A stretch of DNA of 64,000 nucleotides from Caulobacteraceae bacterium (lineage in GTDB: Bacteria; Pseudomonadota; Alphaproteobacteria; Caulobacterales; Caulobacteraceae), in assembly GCA_947475735.1 (NCBI GenBank), contig CANJLQ010000001.1, forward strand, positions 186,001 to 250,000. Reading direction: 5' to 3'. The position numbers were made by a program, and so were the translations under genes. Under the pieces are notes generated by a model that saw only the letters and a program-made list of their open reading frames with translations, made no database searches and was not told the DNA's origin. Shown in pieces: positions 1-8,544 of the stretch (its first letter is position 1; each line of letters begins with the position of its first letter).

Positions 1-639
1 GGCGACGCCCATGTCGAGAAGCCGACGCGCGGTCGAGGCCGATATTCCGGCCCCTGTCTCCTTGACCACGACCGGCGCGTCCAGCTTGCGGACCAGGGCC
101 TCCAGCGCCGCGCCCACGCCCCACCAGTCGCGATCGCCCTCCGGCTGACAGGCCTCCTGCAGCGGATTGAGGTGTACGATCAGAGCGTCGGCCCCGATCA
201 TCTCCATGACACGCCGCGCCTCGTCCGTGCCAAAGCCGCGAGTCAGCTGTGCCGCGCCGATGTTGGCCAGGATCGGCGTGTCGGGCGCGCGGTCCCTCAA
301 CGAGGCGTTCAAGCCGCCCCCTGCCCCACTCTCCAGCGCGCCACGTTGCGATCCTACGGCCAGGGCGATGCCCAGCGTCTGGGCCGCCTCGGCCAGATTC
401 GCGTTGATGGCCTCGGCGCGGGCGGGACCGCCGGTCATGGAACTGATCAGGAAGGGCGCCCTCAGCCGCCGCCCCAAGAAATCGACGCCCAGGTCGATCT
501 TGGCGTGGTCCAGGTCCGGCAGCGCCTCGTGAACGAAACGAACGGCGTCAAACCCGGCGTCCCGCGCATGCCGTCCGCCGCCCGCCAGAACAACGTCCAG
601 GTGCTGGTCCTTGCGGTCTCGGATGACGTCGTCGCTCAT
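1..639 (-). CDS. fni: Type 2 isopentenyl-diphosphate delta-isomerase, 3'-truncated by the window edge
   Basis: The reverse strand from an ATG at 639 encodes 213 residues and runs off the left edge. It begins MSDDVIRDRKDQHLDVVL and contains the FISSMTGG-like and NIGAAQL stretches and an HLNPLQEA motif, which are typical of the FMN-dependent type 2 IPP isomerase. The enzyme interconverts IPP and DMAPP, the C5 precursors of carotenoids, in the cytoplasm. It is divergent from crtZ with only 65 bp between the two starts, so that gap should hold both promoters. Placement beside the crt genes supports a role in pigment precursor supply. The C-terminal part, about a third of the usual ~350 residues, lies outside the window. 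Confidence 0.88.
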   Translation of the reverse strand, partial: MSDDVIRDRKDQHLDVVLAGGGRHARDAGFDAVRFVHEALPDLDHAKIDLGVDFLGRRLRAPFLISSMTGGPARAEAINANLAEAAQTLGIALAVGSQRGALESGAGGGLNASLRDRAPDTPILANIGAAQLTRGFGTDEARRVMEMIGADALIVHLNPLQEACQPEGDRDWWGVGAALEALVRKLDAPVVVKETGAGISASTARRLLDMGVA

Positions 640-704
640 GCGTCCCTGCTTAGCGACGCCCGGTCGCGGTTGGAACTGTCCGCGACGCGGCGTAGGGTCC
701 GCGC

Positions 705-1208
705 ATGACGCTTCTGTGGTTCACCCTGCTGACGCTGGCGGTCTTCTTCCTGATGGAAGGGGTGGCCTGGACCACGCATCGCTACATCATGCACGGGCCC
801 CTCGGCTGGGCCTGGCACCGCGATCACCACGAGCCGCACGACAAGACCTTCGAGGTCAACGACCTGTACGGCGTGGTCGGAGCCATCACCGGCACCGGCC
901 TTTTCGTCGTTGCCTGGCTGACGGACCTCTGGTGGGTCCGCGCCATCGCCCTGGGCGTGACCCTGTACGGCGTCGTCTATGCCTTCGTGCACGACGGCCT
1001 GGTGCACCAGAGATGGCCCTTCCACTGGATGCCGAAGAACGGCTACGCCCGCCGCCTGGTCCAGGCGCACAAGCTGCATCATGCGGTCCAGACGCGGGAC
1101 GGGGCCGTCTCCTTCGGCTTCGTCTTCGCGCCCAATCCCCAGCGACTGAGCGCCATCCTCAAGGCGCGCCGGGCCGAGCGCGCCACCGCGGACATCCCGG
1201 CCGAGTGA
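705..1208 (+). CDS. crtZ: Beta-carotene 3-hydroxylase CrtZ
   Basis: This 167-residue membrane di-iron hydroxylase adds 3-hydroxyl groups to beta-ionone rings (beta-carotene to zeaxanthin, canthaxanthin to astaxanthin). The histidine clusters of the fatty-acid hydroxylase superfamily are all present: H25/H30, H38/H41/H42, H96/H101 and H122/H125/H126. Hydrophobic segments lie near residues 3-20 and 55-95. Its length matches CrtZ of marine bacteria. The TGA stop overlaps the GTG start of crtW, so the two are translationally coupled. Function follows from family identity and from the neighbouring crt genes. Confidence 0.95.
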   Translation: MTLLWFTLLTLAVFFLMEGVAWTTHRYIMHGPLGWAWHRDHHEPHDKTFEVNDLYGVVGAITGTGLFVVAWLTDLWWVRAIALGVTLYGVVYAFVHDGLVHQRWPFHWMPKNGYARRLVQAHKLHHAVQTRDGAVSFGFVFAPNPQRLSAILKARRAERATADIPAE

Positions 1209-1948
1209 CGCGGGCCCGCCAGACCACCATCGGACTGACCCTCGCGGCCCTGATCGTGACCGGCTGGGCGGCGCTTCACGTCTGGGGGGTGTTCTTCCAG
1301 CCGCTAGGCGGCCCGGCCCTGGTCGCCGTACCCCTCCTCATTCTGACGCAGAGCTGGCTTGGAGCCGGCATGTTCATCGTGGCCCACGACGCCATGCACG
1401 GCTCTCTCGCCCCCGGTTGGCCCCGTGTGAACGCGGTGGTCGGCCAGATCTGCGTCGGGGCCTATGCCGCCTTCTCGTATCGCAAGCTGAACGTCTGCCA
1501 TCACCAGCACCACCGCGCACCCGGCACCGCCGACGACCCGGACTTCCATGCGGAGCGCCCGGAGGCCTTCCTTCCGTGGTTCTACGGCTTCTTCACCCGC
1601 TACTTCGGCTGGCGCGAGTTCGCCATCGTGACTGCCGTGCTTATCGCCTATCTGCTGCTCGGGGCCTCGGTCGCCAATCTGGTCCTGTTCTGGGCCCTGC
1701 CGGCAGTGCTCAGCGCGCTCCAGCTGTTCGTGTTCGGGACATGGCTGCCGCATCGACACACGACCGGCGAAGGGTTCGCCGACCACCATCACGCCCGAAC
1801 TCTGCCGATGCCCTGGATCGCGTCACTGCTGACCTGCTTTCACTTCGGCATGCACCACGAGCATCACCTCACCCCGTCGGCCCCGTGGTGGAGATTGCCC
1901 GCCGTTCGTCGCGAGACCCTCAGACGCGGGTCCACAGCGCGGGCCTGA
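1205..1948 (+). CDS. crtW: Beta-carotene ketolase CrtW
   Basis: CrtW introduces 4-keto groups into beta-ionone rings and, together with CrtZ, yields astaxanthin. The GTG start at 1205 overlaps the crtZ stop (GTGA) and gives 247 residues. Di-iron histidine motifs are visible: HDAMH at 61-65, HHQHH at 99-103, and HHEHH at 217-221 inside a FHFGMHHEHHLTPSAPWW block characteristic of CrtW. Several membrane segments separate them (about 10-60 and 140-180). The 3' end overlaps the 3' end of crtB on the other strand by 29 bp. A longer upstream reading in the same frame is a crtZ shadow. Confidence 0.95.
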   Translation: MTRARQTTIGLTLAALIVTGWAALHVWGVFFQPLGGPALVAVPLLILTQSWLGAGMFIVAHDAMHGSLAPGWPRVNAVVGQICVGAYAAFSYRKLNVCHHQHHRAPGTADDPDFHAERPEAFLPWFYGFFTRYFGWREFAIVTAVLIAYLLLGASVANLVLFWALPAVLSALQLFVFGTWLPHRHTTGEGFADHHHARTLPMPWIASLLTCFHFGMHHEHHLTPSAPWWRLPAVRRETLRRGSTARA

Positions 1949-2858
1949 TCGGCAGCGGCTTGCCGCGATCCAGCGCCTGGATCCAGACGGCGATCAGCGC
2001 GCCCCGGCCGAACAGCCAAAGCTTCATCAGCCGCCCCACCGACACCCGCGACCGCCAGGCCTCCGGGCCGCCCCGCCGAACCTTTCGACCGATCTCGCGA
2101 TAGACGCCCCGCGCCGCCGCGATCGCCATGGCCGAACGGAACGGCAGGCCGCGCAGCCCGTCGCGCGCGCTGTCGTAATAGGGCTCGGCGACCGCCAGCA
2201 GCCGCTGGGTCACCGCGTGCACGGCCGTCCGGTTCGCGGGATCCGCCACCGCCTCGGCCGTCGGCTCCAGCCCCGCTTCGACCAGCCAGTCGGCAGGCAG
2301 ATAGACGCGGCCGCCCTCGGCATCCTCGATCACGTCGCGCGAGATGTTGGTCAGCTGGAAGGCCAGCCCCAGGTCCTGGGCCCGCCGCAGGGTCTCAGGG
2401 TCCGTCACCCCCATGACCCGCGCCATCATGACGCCGACCACCCCGGCCACATGCCAGCAGTAGGCCATGACGTCGTCCAGTGTGCGATAGTCCCGGTGCT
2501 CCACGTCCATGGCGAAGCCATCGATCAGGTCCATGGCCCAGCGTTCGGGCAAGCGATGCCGGATGGCCACCCGCTGGAAGGCGGCGAACACCGGATCGGA
2601 CATGGTCTCGCCCGTCATGGCACGGCGCGTCAGGTCGTACAGCCGTGCCAGCCGCCGCTTCTGCTCCTCCGTCGTCAGGATCTCATGGCCGAAGCCGTGA
2701 TCCTGACCGTCGATCTCGTCGTCGCATGCCCGGCACCAGGCATAGAGAAGCCAGGCGTCCTCGCGCACCTTCGGATCGAACAGCCGGGACGCCGAGCGGA
2801 AGCTCTTGGAGCCCTTGGTGATCGAAGCCTTGGAGGCGGCGAGGACGGCGTCGGTCAC
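1920..2858 (-). CDS. crtB: Phytoene synthase CrtB
   Basis: CrtB condenses two geranylgeranyl diphosphates to phytoene, the first committed carotenoid step. The 312-residue protein starts at a GTG (2858) overlapping the crtI stop by 4 nt. Both Asp-rich metal-binding motifs of trans-isoprenyl diphosphate synthases (squalene/phytoene type) are present: DDEID at 46-50 and DVIED at 175-179. An open frame continues upstream through crtI on the same strand, but that part has no family similarity, so the GTG was chosen. The gene is last in the crtY-crtI-crtB operon. No crtE (GGPP synthase) lies in the window. Confidence 0.94.
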   Translation of the reverse strand: MTDAVLAASKASITKGSKSFRSASRLFDPKVREDAWLLYAWCRACDDEIDGQDHGFGHEILTTEEQKRRLARLYDLTRRAMTGETMSDPVFAAFQRVAIRHRLPERWAMDLIDGFAMDVEHRDYRTLDDVMAYCWHVAGVVGVMMARVMGVTDPETLRRAQDLGLAFQLTNISRDVIEDAEGGRVYLPADWLVEAGLEPTAEAVADPANRTAVHAVTQRLLAVAEPYYDSARDGLRGLPFRSAMAIAAARGVYREIGRKVRRGGPEAWRSRVSVGRLMKLWLFGRGALIAVWIQALDRGKPLPIRPALWTRV

Positions 2859-4357
2859 CGGACGTCCGCCGCCTGTTCCAGCATCAACCCTGCGGTGGCC
2901 TTGGCCGAGCCGACCACGCCGGGAATGCCCGCGCCCGGATGGGTGCCGGCGCCGACGATGTAGAGGTTGGGGATCACGTCGTCCCTGTTGTGCGGCCGGA
3001 ACCAGGCGCTCTGGGTCAGGATCGGCTCCAGCGAGAAGGCTGAACCTAGGTGCGAGTTCAGGTCGTCCTTGAAGTCCTGGGGCGTCCAGATCCGCGTCGT
3101 CACGAGGTCGCGCCGCAGGTTCGGCATGTAGCGTTCTTCCAGATAGTCGATGATCTTCTCGCGGTACTCCGGCCCCTTCACCGACCAGTCGATGTCGGCG
3201 GCCCCCAAGTGCGGTACGGGCGACAGGACGTAGTGGCTGGACTGTCCCGGAGGGGCCATCGACGGGTCGGTGGCGCAGGGCGCGTGCAAATATAGCGAGA
3301 AGTCCTCGGGCAGCTCGGGCCCCGAGAAGATTTCGGAGATCAGCTCGCGATAGCGAGGCCCGAAGCAGATCGTGTGATGCGCCAACTGCGGCTGCGGTGT
3401 CGACACACCGAAATGCAGCACGAACAGAGACATCGAGAACCGCTTGGACTTCAGCGACTTGGCCTTGCTTTGACCGCGCGGCGTGCGGCCGAGAAGCTTG
3501 TCGTAAGTGTGAACCACATCGGCGTTGGACGCGACCATATCGGTCGGAATGACCTCGCCACCTTCCAGCACGACGCCGGTTGCACGGTCGCCTTCGGTCT
3601 CGATCCGCTCGACGGAGGCGTTGAGGCGCAGATCGCCGCCGAGGTCGGTGAAGAATTTGCACAGTCCGCCGATCAAAGCTCCGGTGCCGCCGCGCGCGAA
3701 CCAGACGCCGCCACGCCGCTCCAGCGCATGGATCAGGGCATAGACCGAGCTGGTCTTGAACGGGTCGCCCCCCACCAGCAGGGTGTGGAAGCTGAAGGCC
3801 TGGCGCAGCTGCGGGTCCTGGATGTGCCGCGCGACCATGGCATGGACACTGTTCCAGCTTTCCAGCCGCGCCAGCTGGGGCGCCGCCGCCATCATCGACC
3901 AGAAAGACTGGAACGGCACGGTGCCGAGCCGCAGATAGCCCTCCTGATACAGCTCCTCGGAATAGGCGTGGAAGCGGTTATAGCCTTCGACGTCGGCCGG
4001 GTTGAACGCCGCGATCTGGCGCTCCATCGCCTCCTGATCGTCGTTGTAGTCGAAGGCTTTCCCGTCCTCCCAGCACAGCCGGTAGAAAGGATCGACCGGC
4101 AACAGGTCGACGTAGTCCTTGAGGACCGAGCCCGTGCCCTCGAACAGCTGCTCCAGGCAATCCGGGTCGGTGATGACCGTCGGACCGGCGTCGAAGGTGA
4201 AGCCGTGCTCCTTCCAGACGTAGGCGCGGCCGCCCGGCTTGTCGCGCTTCTCGACCAGGGTGGTCTTCACCCCGGCGCGTTGTAGCCGAATGGCCAGGGC
4301 GATGCCGCCGAAGCCGGCCCCGATCACCACCGCGCGTTTCGCCGTCAGGTCTCTCAT
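2855..4357 (-). CDS. crtI: Phytoene desaturase CrtI
   Basis: This 500-residue FAD enzyme converts phytoene to lycopene by sequential desaturation and isomerisation. An N-terminal dinucleotide-binding motif VIGAGFGG lies at 11-18, followed by an FDAGPTVI block. The C-terminal CrtI signature NLYIVGAGTHPGAGIPGV begins near residue 464. The ATG at 4357 overlaps the crtY stop (ATGA). A longer in-frame reading to 4525 lies within crtY and is not supported. The length is normal for bacterial CrtI. Confidence 0.95.
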   Translation of the reverse strand: MRDLTAKRAVVIGAGFGGIALAIRLQRAGVKTTLVEKRDKPGGRAYVWKEHGFTFDAGPTVITDPDCLEQLFEGTGSVLKDYVDLLPVDPFYRLCWEDGKAFDYNDDQEAMERQIAAFNPADVEGYNRFHAYSEELYQEGYLRLGTVPFQSFWSMMAAAPQLARLESWNSVHAMVARHIQDPQLRQAFSFHTLLVGGDPFKTSSVYALIHALERRGGVWFARGGTGALIGGLCKFFTDLGGDLRLNASVERIETEGDRATGVVLEGGEVIPTDMVASNADVVHTYDKLLGRTPRGQSKAKSLKSKRFSMSLFVLHFGVSTPQPQLAHHTICFGPRYRELISEIFSGPELPEDFSLYLHAPCATDPSMAPPGQSSHYVLSPVPHLGAADIDWSVKGPEYREKIIDYLEERYMPNLRRDLVTTRIWTPQDFKDDLNSHLGSAFSLEPILTQSAWFRPHNRDDVIPNLYIVGAGTHPGAGIPGVVGSAKATAGLMLEQAADVR

Positions 4358-5520
4358 GTTCTCTTTCCTAGACCCGTCTCGCGCAGCTGTCGAAGCGCCC
4401 GATGGATGGGTACGGGCGGTTTTCCGGTCAGGATACGCGCCTTGTCCAGCGTGGTGCTCCGTCCTGCGTAGAAGCGCCGCACCAGAGGCTCGGACAGGCC
4501 ATAAAACCGGCGCATCACACTCCACCGCTTCGAAGGCTTGGCCGCCCGGAACAGCATCCGATCCAGCAGGCGATAGAAGGCTCGATCCGCCCAGATCGCC
4601 TTGGAGTGGCCCTCCATAAGGGCGCGAAGCCCCTCGGACGACAGGTCGCTCGCCCCGGCCACGAGGCGCGCCGTCGCCACGGCGTCCAGCAAGGAATAGC
4701 CCGTCGTCGGGTGGAACAGGGCCGCAGACAGCCCGGCCCGGGCGACCGGCGCGCCCTCGGCCCAGAAGGCGTCGATGTCGCCGTCCAGCGCGATCGGCAG
4801 GACCCCCTCCTCCTCGTCCACGACCGCCTCGACCGTCCAGCCACGCGACCGGATGTAATCATCGATCCGTCCACGGATGACATCCCGATCCAGGCGGGCT
4901 CCGTCGACGTAGTAGGTATCTTCGACCAGCACGGTGCGCTCGTCGAACGGCAAGAGATAGACGAACCGGTAGGCGTCGCCCTGGGCCACGGTCGCGTCCA
5001 TGATGGTCGGGCGGGTCAGGCCGTGGGGCTCGGTCAGGCGCACGGTACGTCCCAGGAACAGCTGCCAGCCCAGATCGAGATGCGGCGTCGGGGCCGGGCC
5101 ACGCGCGTCGATCACCCCCCGCGCTCTCAGCACCGTCTGGTCGGCCAGCGTCACCGCGTCGGGCGCGACATCGACCGCCTCGCCCTGGATCAGCCGATCG
5201 CCCAGCAGAGGCGCCACCGCCTCATGCATCCGCTCCGACGTCATGCTGTTGTAGGGCGTGTCCATCGCGCGGCTGAGGCCGGGGAAATAGATTTCATAGC
5301 CCCCTTCCCACCGGTGCGGCGTCGCCGGGGTCAGCCAGGCACGGTCCTCGGTCGAGATGTCGCCGTCGAAGAACGACCAGGTGTGCTTGCCGCCCAACCG
5401 ACCGTCGCGCTCGACCACGGCGACCTTCAGCTCGGGCCGGTCGATGGCCAGGCGCCAGGCGATCAGGCTGGACGCCAGCCCCCCGCCCACCAGGATCAGA
5501 TCGAACTCGGGGGATTCCAT
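4354..5520 (-). CDS. crtY: Lycopene beta-cyclase CrtY
   Basis: CrtY cyclises both ends of lycopene to give beta-carotene, the substrate of CrtZ and CrtW. The 388-residue protein has an N-terminal FAD-binding motif (DLILVGGGLASSL) and the lycopene cyclase blocks GKHTWSFFD, ARGPAP and FHPTTGYSLLDAV. The start is either the ATG at 5520 or an in-frame GTG at 5529; neither has a strong ribosome-binding site. It heads the crtY-crtI-crtB operon. Only about 10-20 nt separate it from a rho-independent terminator of the gene upstream, leaving almost no room for its own promoter. Confidence 0.94.
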   Translation of the reverse strand: MESPEFDLILVGGGLASSLIAWRLAIDRPELKVAVVERDGRLGGKHTWSFFDGDISTEDRAWLTPATPHRWEGGYEIYFPGLSRAMDTPYNSMTSERMHEAVAPLLGDRLIQGEAVDVAPDAVTLADQTVLRARGVIDARGPAPTPHLDLGWQLFLGRTVRLTEPHGLTRPTIMDATVAQGDAYRFVYLLPFDERTVLVEDTYYVDGARLDRDVIRGRIDDYIRSRGWTVEAVVDEEEGVLPIALDGDIDAFWAEGAPVARAGLSAALFHPTTGYSLLDAVATARLVAGASDLSSEGLRALMEGHSKAIWADRAFYRLLDRMLFRAAKPSKRWSVMRRFYGLSEPLVRRFYAGRSTTLDKARILTGKPPVPIHRALRQLRETGLGKRT

Positions 5521-5536
5521 TGTCGACACTTAGAAT

Positions 5537-5570
5537 CAAAAAAGCCCCGACGCGACTGCGCCGGGGCTCT
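5537..5570 (-). terminator. Rho-independent terminator between the PPC gene and crtY
   Basis: On the reverse strand, arms AGCCCCG and CGGGGCT (5562-5568 with 5543-5549) form a stem closed by a 12-nt loop and followed by a run of six T (5538-5543). It lies 20 nt past the stop of the upstream PPC-repeat gene and just before crtY on the same strand. Confidence 0.75.
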
Positions 5571-5589
5571 TCCGTGCGACGTCGGGCAC

Positions 5590-7455
5590 CTATTCGCGCG
5601 GCTCTACCGTCAGGGCATAGCCACCGGACTGACCGGTCGCGAAGCTTCGCGCGCGGATGACGTAGTCTCCATCCTCCTCGACCGCCCAATCGACCTTGGC
5701 GTGGGTGTCGGACAGGCTGTCGTCGTCGGAGGCCACGCTGGTGAAGACCCCGTCTTCGTCCTCGCGTCCGATATCCAGGTAGGCGTCGAACGCGTTGGAA
5801 ACCATGGTCAGGCGCAGTTTGTCGCCCGCCTTCACCGTGATCCGGTAGGCGTCGTAGAAGGCGCCGTCGTCTGCGATGGCGTCGTCCTCGCCCAGCGTGC
5901 CGCGCGCTGTCGCGCCGACCAAGATGCTGCCCGGCGTCGGCTGGGGGCCCCGGTCGATCAGCTGGAGCGAGTAGAGGCCATCGGCGTCGGCATACAGGGG
6001 CGAGGCGCGCAGGATGAAGTCGCCGGTCGACGGCAGAATGAAGTTCAGGCGTGAGTCCGTTCCCTCTCCCAGCCCGTCATCGTCACTGGCCAGGGCGTAG
6101 AAGTCGCCCTCCGGGCTGCCGATCTGCACGAAGGTGTCGAAGTCGCCCGAGCGCATGATCAGCTGGATGCGATTGCCCTCCGTGCCCGAGATGCGGAAGG
6201 CGTCGAAGCCCCGGTTCTCGTCATCGCGTGGATCGGCGTCGGCGATCTCGCCCTGGACCGTCTCGCCATAGGCCAGCGGCGTCGGTTCCGGATCGGGCGC
6301 GGCTTCCGTCAGGGTCAGGGTGTAGTCTCCCTCCCCGTCCTCGGTGAAGGCGCGGGCCTCCAGCGTGTAAGGGCCGTCCTCGGTCAGGGTGTAGGACAGG
6401 CGAGAGTTGGTGCCCTCTCCCGCACCGTCGTCGTCCGAATCGACAACGTATCGGTCGTCGCCGTCACCGGCATACAGATCCAGATAGGTGTCGAAGTCAT
6501 CCGAGCTCAGGGTCGCCACGACCCGCTGACCGGCGCGCCCCTGGAAGGTGTAGGCGTCGGCCCTGCGGCCACCGAGGTTGGAGCCGTCGTCTTCGGACAG
6601 CGCGCCTTCGACCGTGGCTCCGAACGCGATCGTCTGCGTCGCCATCGGCGGCGGTCCCTCAGCGATGCCGACCGTATAGGCTCCGGTCTGATCCCCCCCC
6701 AGCGGCGCGGCCCGGACGATGTATTCCCCGTCGGCCGGCACCGTGAACACCAGGTAGGAGTTCAACCCGCCGGCCGGGCTGTCGTCATTGGACGCCAGTT
6801 CCTCGAAGACGTCGCCGTTCATCCGGCCCACGCGAACGATGGGATCGAAGGGCTCGCTGTCCATCGTCACGGCGATGCGATCGCCTTCGCGGGCCGTGAA
6901 GCTGTAGGCGTCATAGAGATAGGCGGACCACTGATCGGCACCCTCCTCCTCGGGATCGCCTTCCGAGATATCGCCCGTGATGGGATCGCCGAGGCGGATA
7001 CGGGTCGGGCGCGGCGCGGGCGCGGCCGGTCCCCGATCGACGAGCTTCAGCGTATAACCCCCGCCCTCAAGGCCGCCGAGGTTGCGGGCCCGCAGGGTAT
7101 AGGTGCCGTCGCTGCCGACGGTGAACCGCAACCGGGAGTCGAGCCCTTCGCCCAGCCCATCGTCATCCGAAGCCAGAACCTCGTCGCTGCCGGGCCCGCG
7201 CAGCTCCAGATAGCTGTCGAACGCCTCGGACCGCATGGTGATCTCCAGCCGTTGTCCCTGGCGCGCCTGGAGGGCGTAGAGGTCGTAGATGTACTCACCC
7301 GAGTCTGCGTCATCGACCTGGGCATCATCGTTCGTCAGGGCACCGGCGACATCCTGATCGAAGGGGAGCGGCGTCGCGTCCTGGGCCATAGCCTGGCCGG
7401 CGGCGGTGATCAGCGCCAGGACGCTGGCGGTGATGGCGAAGGTCGAGCGGCGCAT
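5590..7455 (-). CDS. Secreted protein with five PPC-type (bacterial pre-peptidase C-terminal) domains
   Basis: The 621-residue product has a signal peptide (residues 1-25, ending AMA before QDATPLPF) and is then almost wholly five tandem repeats of about 115 residues. Each opens with a strand such as IAFGATVEGALSEDD, has a YDAYxxxxxxGxxxxxxMxSxxFDxYL core, an Asp-rich SDDDGxGEGxxSRL loop and a GxYTLxxRxxxxxxxGxYxLxL ending. This is the PPC beta-sandwich usually found behind secreted peptidases, but no peptidase domain is present. The acidic loops suggest Ca2+ binding. Likely periplasmic or extracellular; substrate or partner unknown. The start is ATG 7455. It ends just before a terminator. 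Confidence 0.82.
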   Translation of the reverse strand: MRRSTFAITASVLALITAAGQAMAQDATPLPFDQDVAGALTNDDAQVDDADSGEYIYDLYALQARQGQRLEITMRSEAFDSYLELRGPGSDEVLASDDDGLGEGLDSRLRFTVGSDGTYTLRARNLGGLEGGGYTLKLVDRGPAAPAPRPTRIRLGDPITGDISEGDPEEEGADQWSAYLYDAYSFTAREGDRIAVTMDSEPFDPIVRVGRMNGDVFEELASNDDSPAGGLNSYLVFTVPADGEYIVRAAPLGGDQTGAYTVGIAEGPPPMATQTIAFGATVEGALSEDDGSNLGGRRADAYTFQGRAGQRVVATLSSDDFDTYLDLYAGDGDDRYVVDSDDDGAGEGTNSRLSYTLTEDGPYTLEARAFTEDGEGDYTLTLTEAAPDPEPTPLAYGETVQGEIADADPRDDENRGFDAFRISGTEGNRIQLIMRSGDFDTFVQIGSPEGDFYALASDDDGLGEGTDSRLNFILPSTGDFILRASPLYADADGLYSLQLIDRGPQPTPGSILVGATARGTLGEDDAIADDGAFYDAYRITVKAGDKLRLTMVSNAFDAYLDIGREDEDGVFTSVASDDDSLSDTHAKVDWAVEEDGDYVIRARSFATGQSGGYALTVEPRE

Positions 7456-7551
7456 TGGTTTTCCCCGGTTTGCAAGCCGATCATAGACGCCGATCCGTGA
7501 CGCCTGTAAATCGCTGGGACCCCTTCGGATTCTGACGAAATGGAGCCACCC

Positions 7552-8475
7552 GTGGCCCAATCTGACTCGCGCGCCCGAATGATCGACGGCAAGACCTTTG
7601 CAGCGGGTCTCGTCGACCGCGTCGCTGCGGCAGCCGCTCGGCTGGAACAGGCCCACGGGGTCAAGCCGGGGCTGGCCGTGGTCATTGTCGGCGAGGACCC
7701 CGCCAGCCAGATCTACGTCCGCAACAAGGGTGAGACCACCGCGCGCGCGGGCATGCGGTCCGACACCCACCGCCTGGCCGACACGACATCCGAGGCGGAC
7801 CTTCTTTCGCTGATCGGAGATCTGAACGCCGACCCCGGCATCCATGGGATTCTGGTCCAGCTGCCCCTGCCCGGCCACATCGATTCGGCGGCCGTCCTTG
7901 GGGCCATCGATCCGGACAAGGACGTGGATGGCTTCCATGTGGTCAACGCCGGGCGTCTGGCGGTCGGTGTGCCGGGGTTGGTGCCCTGCACGCCCTTGGG
8001 CTCGGTCATGCTGCTGAAGGACACTCTGGGCGATCTGTCGGGCTTGAACGCCGTCATCGTCGGACGCTCGAACATCGTCGGCAAGCCGATGGCCCAGCTT
8101 CTGCTGGCCGAGAACTGCACCGTGACCATCGCCCACTCGCGCAGTCGCGACTTGCCGGCCCTGTGCCGCGCGGCCGACATCCTGGTCGCCGCCGTCGGCC
8201 GGCCCGAGATGATCCGCGGCGACTGGATCAAGCGCGGAGCCACTGTGATCGACGTCGGCATCAACCGCGTACCGTCCGCCGACCCGATCAAGGCTGCCGA
8301 AGGCAAGACCCGCGTCGTCGGCGACGTCGCCTTCGCCGAGGCGGTCGAGGTCGCCGGTGCGATCACTCCGGTCCCCGGCGGGGTGGGCCCCATGACGATC
8401 GCCTGCTTGCTGGCCAACACCTACACAGCGGCATGTCGGTCGGTCGGTGTCGTGCCGGAGCCTTTGGGTGCTTGA
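7552..8475 (+). CDS. folD: Bifunctional methylenetetrahydrofolate dehydrogenase/cyclohydrolase
   Basis: FolD interconverts 5,10-methylene-THF and 10-formyl-THF in the cytosol. The protein shows the family blocks [12 protein letters not shown] (with the catalytic Lys), [16 protein letters not shown] and [12 protein letters not shown], and an NADP-binding [12 protein letters not shown] stretch. Two starts are possible. The GTG at 7552 has GGAG six nt upstream and gives 307 residues; an ATG at 7540 adds four residues but would contain that GGAG. It is divergent from the PPC gene. It supplies the one-carbon pool used by the metF/metH operon elsewhere in the window. Confidence 0.95.
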   Translation: MAQSDSRARMIDGKTFAAGLVDRVAAAAARLEQAHGVKPGLAVVIVGEDPASQIYVRNKGETTARAGMRSDTHRLADTTSEADLLSLIGDLNADPGIHGILVQLPLPGHIDSAAVLGAIDPDKDVDGFHVVNAGRLAVGVPGLVPCTPLGSVMLLKDTLGDLSGLNAVIVGRSNIVGKPMAQLLLAENCTVTIAHSRSRDLPALCRAADILVAAVGRPEMIRGDWIKRGATVIDVGINRVPSADPIKAAEGKTRVVGDVAFAEAVEVAGAITPVPGGVGPMTIACLLANTYTAACRSVGVVPEPLGA

Positions 8476-8544
8476 AGCATCGTCATGATCCGCTGATAGT
8501 CGGCGAAACGGGAGCGGCATTCGCCGCCCCGAATGGAGGGGTCC

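Noticed and set aside
611-1204. Open frame extending crtW upstream through crtZ
   Set aside because: It lies in a shifted frame of the well-supported crtZ gene; CrtW similarity begins at the GTG that overlaps the crtZ stop.
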